Source: Melampsora larici-populina 98AG31 (lineage: Eukaryota; Basidiomycota; Pucciniomycetes; Pucciniales; Melampsoraceae). Taken from it: a stretch of DNA of 64,000 nt. The notes below the pieces were generated by a model. The model worked only from the letters and a program-made list of their open reading frames with translations. It was not told where the DNA came from and did not search any database. Position 1 is the first letter of the stretch. Each line of letters opens with the position of its first letter. The translations under genes were made by a program, and so were the position numbers. The stretch lies in NCBI RefSeq assembly GCF_000204055.1, contig NW_006768771.1:871766-935765 (forward strand). Direction: 5' to 3'. Of this stretch, positions 36,543 through 47,177 are shown in pieces.

Positions 36543-37763
36543 CTAAGAATTAGTAGTCGGAAGAGACCAAGACCTAACCTTACAAAACCGAAGATGAGCC
36601 GAACCAGATAACCGTTTAACCAATTCAATACATACATCACATTTGATATCATTAAGGGTACTCAAAGTTCGGTTAAAAGTATTTGGTTTAGGTTTAGATT
36701 AGCTCTTGAATTCCATACAATTCTTTTGAGTCGGGTTAAGGATCGGTTCCAAAACTTGATCAGTTCGGTGGGGTTACAGTGGGTCGGATGGTGTGGTTCG
36801 TAGATCGGAAGGGTTAGGGTGTCTAGGATATCACGAGCTTGGATTCTTCGAAACGAATGAAGTTCGTTCTAGAGATTTTCGAAACCACAAAGCCAAAATG
36901 GTCAATTGATTGATTATATGATTGAAAGGAATGGAATGGAAAATTGATTTATTTACTAATGCGTTGAAAGCTTCAATGGAAAGAAGACATTTATGGATAG
37001 GTAAATTGATGTCTAATGATAATGTATATTCAGATGCTAATCTAGCCATCCAATCATATTCATAAATTTCTGCTAGAGCGAAAACTTGAATAGGTTTGGT
37101 TTTGTAGTATGTTCTGGATAGGAAGATAGAAAATTGTAAAGTCAAATGGTGATCGTCATCAGTGAGGAGATCATCAGTCTGATTCTGACTCTGATTCTGA
37201 CTTTGAGGGACGATGAAGAATTGTTCTGCTTACCCTATTGCAAGTAAACAAAGTCGTTCAACCTTGGCGAGTTCTTCTCTGCTTGCCACAGCTTCTAATG
37301 CACTCACTGTAAGAAAAGTAAACAAACAAGTTTCAGTTCAAGAAGAAGATCAGAAGACGTCCTAGACAAAGCCAAGAAAAAGATCAAACATACCTAGCTG
37401 ATCAAATGTATAAATAGTCAAATCAGGTTTCATCTTCAAATCAAGACACAATAAAATAATTTCAATCACTTCTTTAGTTTGATTAAGTTTGATTAAAGGA
37501 AATTCAAAATCGATTGAGATAGGATGATGAGATGAGATAAGTTCATGAGCTTGTAATGAATCAAATCGACTTGAACAAATTGCAAATCTACATGAAATTA
37601 AATCAGATGAGCATAAGATTATATCTACGCCTGGTGTGGTGAGTGGATAGGATGGATGATAGTATGGTGCTTGGATGGGTGGTAATGTATGGGTTGGTTC
37701 GGTTTGTGGGTTTGGGGGTTGGGTTGAGTTGTTCATTGAGGTCATTAATGTGATAGAAGACAT
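36543..37763 (-). CDS. BTB/POZ-type domain protein (basidiomycete family)
   Basis: ATG at 37763 opens an exon with a Pro/Thr-rich leader, then a BTB core: PGVDIILCSSD (the DxxLxSSD entry strand), SRFDSLQAHELISS, and PDLTIYTFDQL. The next exon continues VSALEAVASREELAKVERLC, the one after PIQVFALAEIYEYDWMARLA, both following the fungal BTB pattern. Junctions CTAG|GTATGT to CTTACAG and GG|GTAAGC to CTATCCAG keep the frame. BTB domains mediate dimer and complex formation, often as cullin-3 adaptors; nothing here shows the partner. The 3' end is uncertain. Reading on gives TGA at 36662, but a second frame (TLNDIKCDVCIELVKRL, stop 36543) looks coding and probably follows another intron. Confidence 0.6.
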
Positions 37764-38128
37764 TTTTGAGGTTTCAATGATTTGATTTGAGAATGTTATT
37801 CCGAGAATCGATTTTAAAGATTTATTAATCTGTTAATCAAGATGAAGAATCAAGACTGGAGGGGAAAGACGAGAACAGGTTTATAAGATCAAAAGTGATG
37901 AGGTCATCAAGCTTCACACATCCACGCGAATCGAGTGTATCGTCGTATCCTTGTCAAGAAGCCAATTGAGAAACTTTTCTCCGCCCTTGAACCTGAAAAT
38001 TCATCAAGAGTACTCATACCAAAGTGTTGAATCGATCAGTTTGATACAACCTTTTGGAATGTGATCAATTGAACTTCAAAATGACCTGAATTCTTTACTT
38101 TGGCCTGATGAACTTTTACACAAAAAAA
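37764..38128. other. Intergenic, no gene recognised
   Basis: Short spacer between the BTB gene and the broken gene to its right. Nothing supported. Confidence 0.45.
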
Positions 38129-38871
38129 TCACGCGATACTTTGTAAATGAGTCGGAAGCATATATCGATATGTATCTAGATGGACTGTGTTAGGCTTTTG
38201 AGGACCCTTTTTGAAGAGCTTGATCGTCGCGATGGAATTTCTTTGTATGCGCTTAAACTCATCACATTCATGGATTGACAATTCGAGAGCTTTGTTCATC
38301 TTGGCCGATAAGGATCCATCAAAAAGATCAATCACTTCATCAGACCCTTCATATAGAATGATAGAATTGGGATCAATCAAATCTGACCAGTACAAAATGG
38401 GTACATTATTCTAGGCACAATCTTCATTGGAGGTGATGTTAAAGTCTTGCAACCATCACCAAAATTCAAACTCCAGACAACTTTCATCTTCGGCAAGTCA
38501 AATTCATATGGCCCCATGATCATCACTATGTAAACAAAGCCATGTGGATCTAAAGTAATCAATCTTCTGTGTACAGCCCTTTGCAGAATTGATGACTTTG
38601 GAAAAAGAGAAAACACTTGAGTTTTCAAAAAAAACCTGCGAGTTTTTTTCAAAAACTCATCGAGTTTTTCAAAAACTCATCGAGCTCTTTCTCTTTTAGA
38701 ATTACTGGGCCAGGTTTCCAAAAAAAACTCACTGACTTTTTGACAAAACTCGGTCACTTTCCAAAAAAACTCGAGGTTTTTTATTCGAAAACTCGAGGTT
38801 TTTTTTCTTCAAAGTCATCAATTATGCAAAGGGCTGTATGTTTATGTAGGTTTTTCTCCAGTTAGTAGGAC
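38129..38871 (-). pseudogene. Broken gene split by a MITE, F-box-type fungal protein family (tentative)
   Basis: An exon begins at a 3' splice site near 38872 (TCTCTAG) and reads PTNWRKTYINI up to 38839. Skipping the MITE and one TA, the same frame goes on as HRRLITLDPHGFVYIVMIMG and then FDLPKMKVVWSLNFGDG. Near 38400 the frame shifts, and a second frame (YWSDLIDPNSIILYEGSD, DEVIDLFDGSLSAKM) runs to TAA at 38129. The parts look like one protein, so the gene carries two lesions. The W-K-x-Y-I plus H-R-R-L-I pattern recalls fungal F-box proteins, but no F-box is visible. The MITE could lie in a new intron; I see no splice sites at its edges. Confidence 0.55.
38574..38836. mobile_element. Tc1/mariner-type MITE (263 bp) inserted in a coding exon
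   Basis: Inverted termini CAGCCCTTTGCA(G/T)AATTGAT are flanked by TA on both sides (38572-38573 and 38837-38838). The interior consists of repeated palindromic AAAACTCGAGTTTTT-like motifs. Removing it plus one TA restores the reading frame of the surrounding exon. Confidence 0.85.
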
Positions 38872-39788
38872 CTAGAGAAGTCTGAGTGTTATGATTTCAA
38901 ATGGTGTCTACAAACAGTGGATGTTCTTACCCTTTATTTAGCTAATTCTAAAGCTCAAGTCAAATCTGAAAGGTTTGATATTCACTTCTTTTGATAGGTC
39001 TCCTTTCACAAAGCTCTAATGTCAATAGATTGCTTGAAGATTAGAAATTCAAATATCATAGGAAATTGACAGAAATCAAGATGATCAATGGTTCAATATC
39101 TCATTCACTTCATCATCACTTGTAATGTAAGCATGGTCAAAAAGCTCAAATGTCCAGTTAACTTCAATCCCAGAAGTCTATCCCAAAGGAACCTGCTCAT
39201 GACCATGTTGAAAAACTTGGTGTGAATCATTGAGAATGGATTGTCATCAACAATTATCAAGAGGATCATACATATGTGAAGTAGTGAAAAATGTTGTAAC
39301 TGAAAATTGTTTGGGAGTAAGTTCAACTGTATTTAATTTAAACCTCTCTTCTCAAAGTATCTTTCTGATTTCTTTCTTCTTTTATTTGTTTTTTTAAATG
39401 ACTGAAAATAAAACTAAAAATAACAAAGATATGTATTGTGATCAATCAACCAAAAAAAGTATTAACTTGATTTTTAAAATGTGCTAATGACTCTGATTGT
39501 AATGAAAAAATGTAGAGAATAATATGTAATTTGATATGTATTTCAATTTAAGAATTATAATAATGGTTCTAGAATTTTAATAAGAGGTTTGGGTTTAATA
39601 TTTGTTTGTATTTTTTTTGATTGTTCTAATTAAAACATAAAAAAATTAATCCAAATGGTGAATCTAAACCTATGTGTACTATAATGAAAATGATGAAAAA
39701 TTGATTTTTGGCTTTAAAAATGAACTAAATGAAAAATTAAATGAGTCATAAAATTGATTTAAGATATGTTGGAGTGTGAAGTTATAAT
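38872..39788. other. AT-rich intergenic stretch
   Basis: No gene supported. Composition drops to very AT-rich from 39340 to the left end of the large transposon. Confidence 0.45.
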
Positions 39789-40152
39789 AGGGCAGTTCAA
39801 GTTTGAGATTCCGAGCAGTTGAAAAAAAGGAAGCGAGCAGGTTTTTAAAGACACAAGCACGCGTAAAAAGCCTGCTCGAATTCCTTAAAATGTCGTAAAT
39901 ATAAGTTACAACACCTTTGAGACAAAGGCACAAATGAGTCCAACAGACATTTTTTTTTGCCAATGCTCAATGATCAACCATGAAACCTCAATCTCTCTCC
40001 ACTGGTACAGGGATCGGACTCAGAGCCAACTTGATTTCTGAGTGAAGAGGCTCCACATCTCAGCCTTACATCATCATCATCATCATCTTGGACCAGAACA
40101 CCAATCGAAGTAAATCAAACCTCTCCTACCTGAACCATCTCGAATCAGTTCG

Positions 40153-41556
40153 ATGCCTCGAATGTCAGAACGAGCAAAGACGCTCCGTGATCTCACTGAC
40201 CTGTGTATCTTTGCACACGCGGAATCGCCCCTTTCACTACCTGGGATAGATGGAGCCGAAGACACGGAAGATTTTCCCACTGATGGCAGTTTGTTCTACC
40301 CCGACAATCCTGAGATGGCTGAACTCTACGATCACCTGTTTGACAGCGAAGATGAATGGGCCGAATGCCTTATGTTGGTTTCAAACACAAGATATCTGGT
40401 CCCACGATTTCGCGCTCCTCTAGCCAGTCCCTTCAATTTAAACGACATGTTATGCGATAGACGTACTGATTTTCAACAGGCTATGAGAACATCTCCTGAG
40501 GGCTTCAACGCCCTTCTTGCGTTGATAGAAGACCACCCAGCTTTCTTTTCATCTAGCCGGAATCCACCACCACCTATTGAACAACAGCTTGCGATCACCT
40601 TGGAGCGCTTAGGCAGCAACGGAAATGGTGCCTCCGTCGGTAGATTTGCTCGAAACTATAAAGTCAGCCGTGGAGCTATCATCAACTGTACACGCCGGGT
40701 CATCAAAGCAATCTTAGATCGAGGCAAATCTTACCTTCAATGGCCAAACAGCAAAAGGCGTAAGGCCATCTCTCATGTACTCGACGCCAAAGGCTTTCCG
40801 GGATGTGTTGGGTTTGTTGATGGGACAACTATCCCCTTATTTCAAAGACCTGGAGTTGATGGAGAGGTGTTCTTCGATCGGAAGCATAGATATTCCATCA
40901 ATGTCCAAATTATCTGTGATTGTGATCGAAGAATCACTTACGTCTATGCTGGGTGGCCAGGATCATGTTGTGATAGTACAGTGTACAACAAAACCAACAT
41001 TGCCAACAATCCAGATAAATACTTTGATGAAGGTAGGTTTTTTGACCTCCTATCCGCGTGATTCATACTGACTCATTCCTATTCATGTGTTTCAGGCCAG
41101 TACCTCATCGCCGACTCTGCGTATACACCAACCAAGACAGTTGTCCCATCTTACAAAGGGCAAGCTGCAGAGGTTAGCAGGAATCGCGACTTCAACTGGT
41201 GCGTAGCCAAAGTACGAGTATGTAACGAGCACTCCATTGGGGTTTGTAAGATCCGCTGGGCCTCACTACAGTGCTTACGCCTAGCATTGAACAATCCGGA
41301 AGACATGGCACACATTCTAGATTGGATTCGGGTTTGTGTGATACTTAATAACATGCTCGCAAACCTGGGAAATGCGTGGGATGATATTGCACAAGAAATC
41401 ATCAATAATGAAATTGATCAGCCAGCTGTCACAAATTTGGAAGACATGGATTTAGATGCTGATGTGGTGGAGCGCGGAAGAGCAATGAGGGAATTTGTGC
41501 GTGATCATGCTGTTGCTTACAGCTGGCAAAGTGGCGTCCTTCCCATTATCGATTAA
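40153..41556 (+). CDS. PIF/Harbinger-like DDE transposase
   Basis: Exons 40153-41032 and 41096-41556 encode 446 aa without lesions. The N-terminal half holds a helix-turn-helix (QQLAITLERLGSNGNGASVG, then RFARNYKVSRGAIINCTRRV). The catalytic domain has the first Asp in GFVDGTTIPL, the second in LIADSAYTPTK, and a Glu in CNEHSIGVCKIRW, the order and spacing of Harbinger nucleases. The first exon ends GAT GAA G and the intron is 63 nt. The start is an in-frame ATG 364 bp inside the left terminus of element A. A fragment homologous to residues about 55-120 survives at 58570-58848 in element C. Harbinger nucleases usually need a Myb-like partner; candidates are at 42825-43481 and 51791-53086. Confidence 0.9.
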
Positions 41557-42095
41557 AATTGTAGCTCCTTTTTGTTTTCATGTTGAAGATGTGTGTGGGA
41601 ATTCCAATTAATTGCACTTTTTGTTTGTTCAATAAAATTTTATTAAACTTTGAAGCGGATTATTGAATAGTTCTCTCTCAAAAAACTTTAGTAACTGATG
41701 ATACCTATTGAATAGTTCTCTCTCGAAAAACTTTTGTTTAATGCTTCTCAATCTCGAAGTTCATGCAAACAAAAAAGATTCATTTCGAAACGTTTTTTTG
41801 ATTTACAAAAGAGTCCACTCACAAAAGAAGAAAGGAAATATACATTTGTTTTATTTTTTAATGAAGTAGAATTTTTTTATGTTTCAAAGTTTTTGTAATG
41901 AAGCAGAAGATTTTTTTTCGGATTTTTAAACTTTTTGCACTCTACACTAAGTGAAGGAGAAAAAAAGTGGGCGTCTATGGAGTAAAAATTTGTGCATTAT
42001 TCTAAAATATCCTTGAATAATGACCCTGAGCAATCAGATTAACTAGGTGGTGGTGATTTCAGATGGTGATTGGATGTTGTAACATAACACATGTT

Positions 42096-42660
42096 TGATT
42101 TGAAAAGTGGTGATTGGCTGATTTTGATTGATTGCTTGACTTGAAAGTTTGAAAAGTGGTGATTGGGTGATTTTGATCGATTACTTGACTTGAAAGATGA
42201 GACCGAAAACGAAATGGTTTTGCAGCAACTAGAAGAGGAGGGTGAATGTTGTATGAATTCGCTTTTTTGACTTGATAGATAGGTTGAAACAGTGATGTGA
42301 TTTCTAGAATCACTAAGGAATTCGATAACTTTGATTTGATGTTTCAGTAGGTTGATTGTTTTGAAAACTTTGATTTTTGTTGTGATTTGTCTTGAATTGA
42401 TGAAATACCGGTAAGGAAATAATGAAATTGATGATTGGAAGATATTAAAATTGACTGATTGAATTCGAAAAACAACACCGGTAAGGAAGATACTGCAAAG
42501 TACGAATGCGGGTTGAAGTCTTGAATTGATGAAATACCGGTAAGGAAATAATGAAACTGACTGATTAAATAATAAAATCGACGATTGAAAGATAATAAGG
42601 TTGACTGATTGAATTCGAAAAACAACGCCGGTAAGGAAGATACTGTAATAAATAAACTGA
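42096..42660. repeat. Duplicated blocks in element A
   Basis: Two tandem copies of a block of about 50 bp (TGAAAAGTGGTGATTGG...TTGACTTGAAAG) lie at about 42096-42200. A second block (CTTGAATTGATGAAATACCG with GTAAGGAAATAATGAAA) occurs at about 42391 and 42520, and another (GAATTCGAAAAACAAC(A/G)CCG) at about 42462 and 42611. The copies differ by a few bases. They lie between convergent genes. Confidence 0.75.
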
Positions 42661-42824
42661 TATACTGTGATAAATAAACTGATTGATGACTAATGAATGA
42701 GAGCAAAAATAATAGTTAAAATCTTGAAGTGATGAAATAAATAAAAAACGATTGAAGACTTTGACAGGAGAATCAAATCAAAACTGTTCAAATGAAATAA
42801 AAGTATCAAAATCAGAAAAGGACA

Positions 42825-43481
42825 TCATCTGGATATAAAGAAGTTCGGCAAACCTTGGCCATTGGGCTCTTTGGGAGATATCTCGCTATCAGGCTTCGGG
42901 GGAAAGATGATATTTAAATAATCTAGAACTTCTTGTGGTGTCTTGCCTGCTAAAGCGAGGTCTTTTGCTAGTTGGTTTCTCTCACGTCGTTCAAGGGCAA
43001 TGGCCTCTGCAGCAGCTGTTTCCTTGGCTTCTTGGCGCTCGAGGTGAAACTTCTCTCTGCTCCAGTCCAATTCGGTCCTTAATTCGAGTTTGGCTTGCAT
43101 TTCCTTATCTTTCGCTTCATTGTACTTCTTGTCCTCGAATTCGTGTCGCCAGTCTGAATTTTCCTTCAGGATATCCATCTTCTGTTGGCTTCCACTTTGA
43201 AGAGCTGATGCTAGAGGATGCTTGAAATCCCTGGTTCGAACGTTTGCCGGATCAATTGATGGTAGAGGATCCAAGCCGCGAGCAGCCAAAGTTTTAGTAG
43301 ATGACTTTTGGCGACTTGAAGCGGCAGAAGGTTTGCGATCTTTGCTGGTTGATTCAGCCTTCGCACTCGGGCCCTTTCTGCGGCGTACAGGCTTTTTTTC
43401 AGTGGTCTCATCGTTATCAGTGCTGTCTAATGCTATTTCAGCTGCTGTGAGGCCTTTTTCCTTAATACACCACGAACCCAT
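42825..43481 (-). CDS. Transposon-encoded basic coiled-coil protein
   Basis: A frame of 218 aa from ATG 43481 to 42825. The first third is basic and disordered (KKPVRRRKGPSAKAE); residues about 95-175 form a charged helix (MDILKENSDWRHEFEDKKYN, then ALERRERNQLAKDLALAGKT); the end is IIFPPKPDSEISPKEP. This is the layout of the C-terminal half of Myb/NAM-type partner proteins in Harbinger elements; no Myb domain is visible. The gene probably has an upstream exon in 43490-43770, where a minus-strand frame (NPRADWPPTGVQ, GPAEVWGVIG) looks coding, but I could not fix the junction. Confidence 0.6.
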   Translation of the reverse strand: MGSWCIKEKGLTAAEIALDSTDNDETTEKKPVRRRKGPSAKAESTSKDRKPSAASSRQKSSTKTLAARGLDPLPSIDPANVRTRDFKHPLASALQSGSQQKMDILKENSDWRHEFEDKKYNEAKDKEMQAKLELRTELDWSREKFHLERQEAKETAAAEAIALERRERNQLAKDLALAGKTPQEVLDYLNIIFPPKPDSEISPKEPNGQGLPNFFISR

Positions 43482-44283
43482 GAAACTGGTTGCCCAACCT
43501 GGGTGGAATCACAGTTGTGTAACCGTTATTGCTGGCAGGCATGCAGCGTTGAGAAAACGTGGAGGTCCACTACCGAGTCTGACCCGCTGCTATTGGTTCT
43601 GGTTGCAGAGCAGCTTATTGATGGTCACTGTGCCGATCACTCCCCAAACTTCAGCAGGACCAGGGATTGCAAGCCCTGTGTTAGAGCCTCTGACCACGGG
43701 TTGCACTCCGGTTGGTGGCCAGTCTGCACGTGGGTTTATTCTGAAAGAAAGCAATCTTCACTGTGGATATTGAATTTCTATCCCCGTTTGCTTGCAGCTT
43801 GCATTTAGAAAGCGATAAAACACAACTAATTGCACATGTCTGATTTTCAAACAAACAGATACAAAGAATTCAAAGACAAAACGTAAATAAAGGACAAGAT
43901 TCAAAAGAGAGAAACGTCAACATAGAGTCAATGTGGGAGTAATTGAGAAAAACAAATGAAAGTAAATGGAAGACAGTAAAAACACAGGCTACTTGAGGAA
44001 AGCATACAAGAAAGGAAAGAAAATGAGTGACAAACAAAGAGCAGATAGCTTAAAAACAAGATTCAAAAAAGAGAGACTTGTACAGAAATTTGATGTGAGC
44101 AAAATCAAGCCAATCCTGAGAGAGGAGACAGTAAAAACGCAGGCTACTTGATACTTTAAATGAACGTAGAGAAAGAAGACAATCAAAATAAGGGAGACAG
44201 AAAATTCAAAAGTCGATAAGAAAACAAGTGACAGACAGGATAGGATGACACAAGATCACATGCAATACAAATCTAACACTACC

Positions 44284-46570
44284 TCAAGCATTGAAATCTT
44301 GATAGTCCTCTTCATCCTCTCCTAATGCATCCCCAAAACTGTCTTCCATTTCGTACATGATGGCCTCAATTTGCTCCTCAGTAGGAAGTGCAAAGGAAGT
44401 TGCTTCCTGGAGTTGACCAAAGCTCAGCTCCCCATCAATTCGATCGTAATCAGATTGCAATGCTGCCAGGAAAAACCTATTTGGAGCAATAGAATAAATC
44501 AAAATGATGAAAATAGAACAAACAGGAAAAACCCACGCGTATCGATAACGTGTGGACTTGGTACGTAGATATTCCAAACGGCCGTCCACAACATTCCAAA
44601 AGGTCTTATTATGGTAGTCACCGCGATTTAAGCCCCAATGGATTGCCTGCATTCTCTGAGGTAATCAAAAAGGCACATACAATCCGCATACATCAGCACT
44701 CATTCATTTTGAAGCGGAAATGTATGTAGATGTACTCACAAGCCACGCATATCGACATTTTTGGAGCTCACTGACAGCTTGGACAATCTCCTCCCTGAAC
44801 CGGAACCGACCTCCAATGAGACCTTTCTCTTTCTTCTTAAGCTACCAAAAAATAACGTCAGATGTCTCAGCTCATATTCAACAAACAAGCGTACTCACTT
44901 TGACAATTATGATTTCAAGTTTTGGGACTTTTGCGCTAGAGCGTGTGGCAACTCGGTTTGGGAGGTTGATGCCAGTGAGCAACTTGAAGATGTCAGAGAA
45001 ATCCAAAAGATCAATAATAAGTTGAACTGGCCAACTTACTATCTTTTCAAATGATTTTCTAATTTCCTTCAATGCGGTGTTGATCAATGAGCGGAGTGCT
45101 GTAGGAGCTCCGGGGTCTGGATCTTTACCGTAACCTGGGGGCAAGAGTCTGTTTTTCCACTCAGAGGGACTTGAGAGGATCTCAGACTATCACTGGGGTT
45201 AGTAGCGTATTAAATCGGGTTGAGACGTCTGTGGAGATAGATCACATACCAAGACTTTTGCATATAGGGAGTGAGGGAGCTCATCTTGATTCCCATCTTC
45301 ATCCTTATCTTCCTTTGCAGTATAAGCTTGCACATCACCAGCCAAAATACACGAATATGCGATCTGTTTAACACATTGCTGCAAATACTTGATCAGTTCC
45401 AGAAATTGAATTTTCCACAGAAGAAGCCGTACTTTAAGCTCAGTTCCTCCCTTCCAGACTCCTAAATTCGATTTTGGAATCATATTCTTCAGCTCTTCAG
45501 TGGCGTGCAAGATTTCATCTCGGGCCACGTCAATTTCTTGGCGAGCACACAGGACAGATACCATGGTTGCAAGGAACTGGTCTTGTGCATCCGTTGCCTG
45601 GTCACAAGTCCAAAGAAGAAAATGAATTCTGAGTAATGTATTACAAACCAAACATGTGAGGGAGGAATTTAATGAACACTTACGTTACATAACTTACGGC
45701 CGAGTGTTGTATGCTCTGCATCAAGATTTGCACGGTACGCCAATGCATTGAAAGACTGGACCAAACTACCAGCCATGTGGCTTGAAGGGCGGGTTTCCAA
45801 TGATCCTGACACAGGTGGACGAGCAGTAGGACGAATGGCTGAGAGTTGACCTAAGGCTAAGGCAGATTGGCGATTTGAACCTAAGCCGGACTGGTGATTC
45901 CGAGTCGACCTGTAGTTGTGGCCATTGTCTCGATTGCTGTTGCTGTCATTTTTGTGGCCGTCATTGTGGTTGATGTTTTCGCAATCATTGCTCTCATCAT
46001 CGGATTCGGGTTTGGCAATATAATCATCATCATCTTCATTCGCATCATCCTCATGGTCAGAAGACTCAATGTGATCGTCTTGGTTGTTAGCAAAGAGTTC
46101 ACCATCATCTTCTTCAACTGTTTGATCAGAGTTACCATCAGCTACTGTTGTAAATTGTGCAGAAAGAGGAACATACAGGGAGACTTGGGTTTGATAAACT
46201 GTTCAAGATCAGTTTTTCTCAAATGAACGCTGTTTGTACTCGGACCAATTTCTTTTCTTTGCGGTCGGATGTTTGTTGTGCTGCTGCGCAGTCGACGTAA
46301 AGTAGGCCTTGGAGGCTCTTTTGGAGGTGGGGTAGGCCGTGCTGTGGTTCTAGCCTGTGTTGGAGGTGGGGTAGGTCGTGCTGTGGTTCTAGCCTGTGTG
46401 GGAGTTGGGGTAGGTCTTCTCAAAGGTCGTTTGCTGGTTTGAGAACTGGGGTTTTGATCGCGAGGAGGAGCAGGAGTCGGACGTTTGCAGGGTCTGGAGA
46501 CTTCAGGACTGGTTGGTGGATTTGGGTTTTGTTCTTTAGGTGGAGCTTTAGCTTTGCGTTTTTTCATCAT
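44284..46570 (-). CDS. Transposon-encoded 606-aa protein, unknown function
   Basis: Eight exons (46570-46177, 46117-45684, 45597-45250, 45186-45040, 44982-44899, 44841-44740, 44655-44537, 44476-44284) join in phase. The N-terminus is Pro/Arg/Lys-rich with short near-repeats (PTPPPTQARTTARPTPPP). An acidic and Asn/Asp-rich zone follows (DHEDDANEDDDDYIAKPESD). The second half looks folded and helical (ATDAQDQFLATMVSVLCARQ; LRSLINTALKEIRKSFEKI) and ends LEYLRTKSTRYRYAFFLAAL with an acidic tail. I do not recognise a domain. Basic, acidic and helical parts in a row suggest a DNA- or transposase-binding accessory protein; that is inference. Its gene has the same orientation as the CMC-like transposase upstream, 600 bp away. 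The first intron is 56 nt; a 32-nt alternative was rejected. Confidence 0.7.
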
Positions 46571-46780
46571 GGAATGCAATGAGTGATTGGGCGTTGGTGA
46601 AGTGAAGAGTTTGAAGTTGAAGGTTGGATTCAAGCCACAAGACGATCATCCAAAGACTCATTTGGAGATGTCACTCCTTTGTGACAGCTGATGTGTGACA
46701 TCATTTTGTCACACCTCATGTTGTTTGAATATTTCGAGTTTTAACATGTTGTGATTGATTTACAGTATTTTGCTTTTATC

Positions 46781-46855
46781 TCAAGCGGTCGTAGTTTAGT
46801 GGTATAAGCTAGTGACTAAGAAGAATGTCCCTGGGTTCGAATCCTGGGCTTGGAG
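46781..46855 (+). other. tRNA-like sequence with pol III A and B boxes
   Basis: TAGTTTAGTGG at 46792-46802 matches the A box and GGTTCGAATCC at 46834-46844 the B box, at tRNA-like spacing. The D arm (GTTT/AAGC) and T arm (two G-U pairs) can form, and TCAAGC near the start can pair with GCTTGG near the end. No anticodon stem forms in the middle (CTAGTGACTAAGAAGAATG). It is a decayed tRNA or the head of a tRNA-derived SINE inside element A, not a functional tRNA. Confidence 0.55.
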
Positions 46856-47177
46856 CATTTGGATTGAAAGGAAAACTGGAGTCCCCGGACTTGTCTCAGA
46901 CCACATCAGCTCACATGCGCCAGGGTATCATGGATAGCATCTGCATAACTTGAAGTGTACTCCATTCTTTTGTTGATGTTTTATTAAATCGCTCTTCTTA
47001 TTGCAAGTTGTGTGCTTTACACTTTGAATTTTTTACTAATTTTATACTTTTTTCAGCGGGCTTGGTTAAAAAATACTTGTGTTTTTTTATTAAATCACTC
47101 TTCTTATTGCAAATTCATGTATGGAGTTTAGGCAAAAGCATACACCCAATTAATCACAAAAATACAAAAGGAAATAT

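Noticed and set aside
39786..39792. 2-bp TA duplication for the AGGG family
   Set aside because: TA would also be present, but the matched third base (AAT/AAT and ATT/ATT) in four elements fits a 3-bp duplication better.
46145..46176. 32-nt intron in the 606-aa transposon gene
   Set aside because: Shorter than any other intron here; a 56-nt intron ending at AACAG (46118-46119) keeps the same phase and has a better branch region.
46781..46855. Functional tRNA gene
   Set aside because: No anticodon stem can be drawn and the acceptor stem is imperfect; kept only as a tRNA-like sequence.
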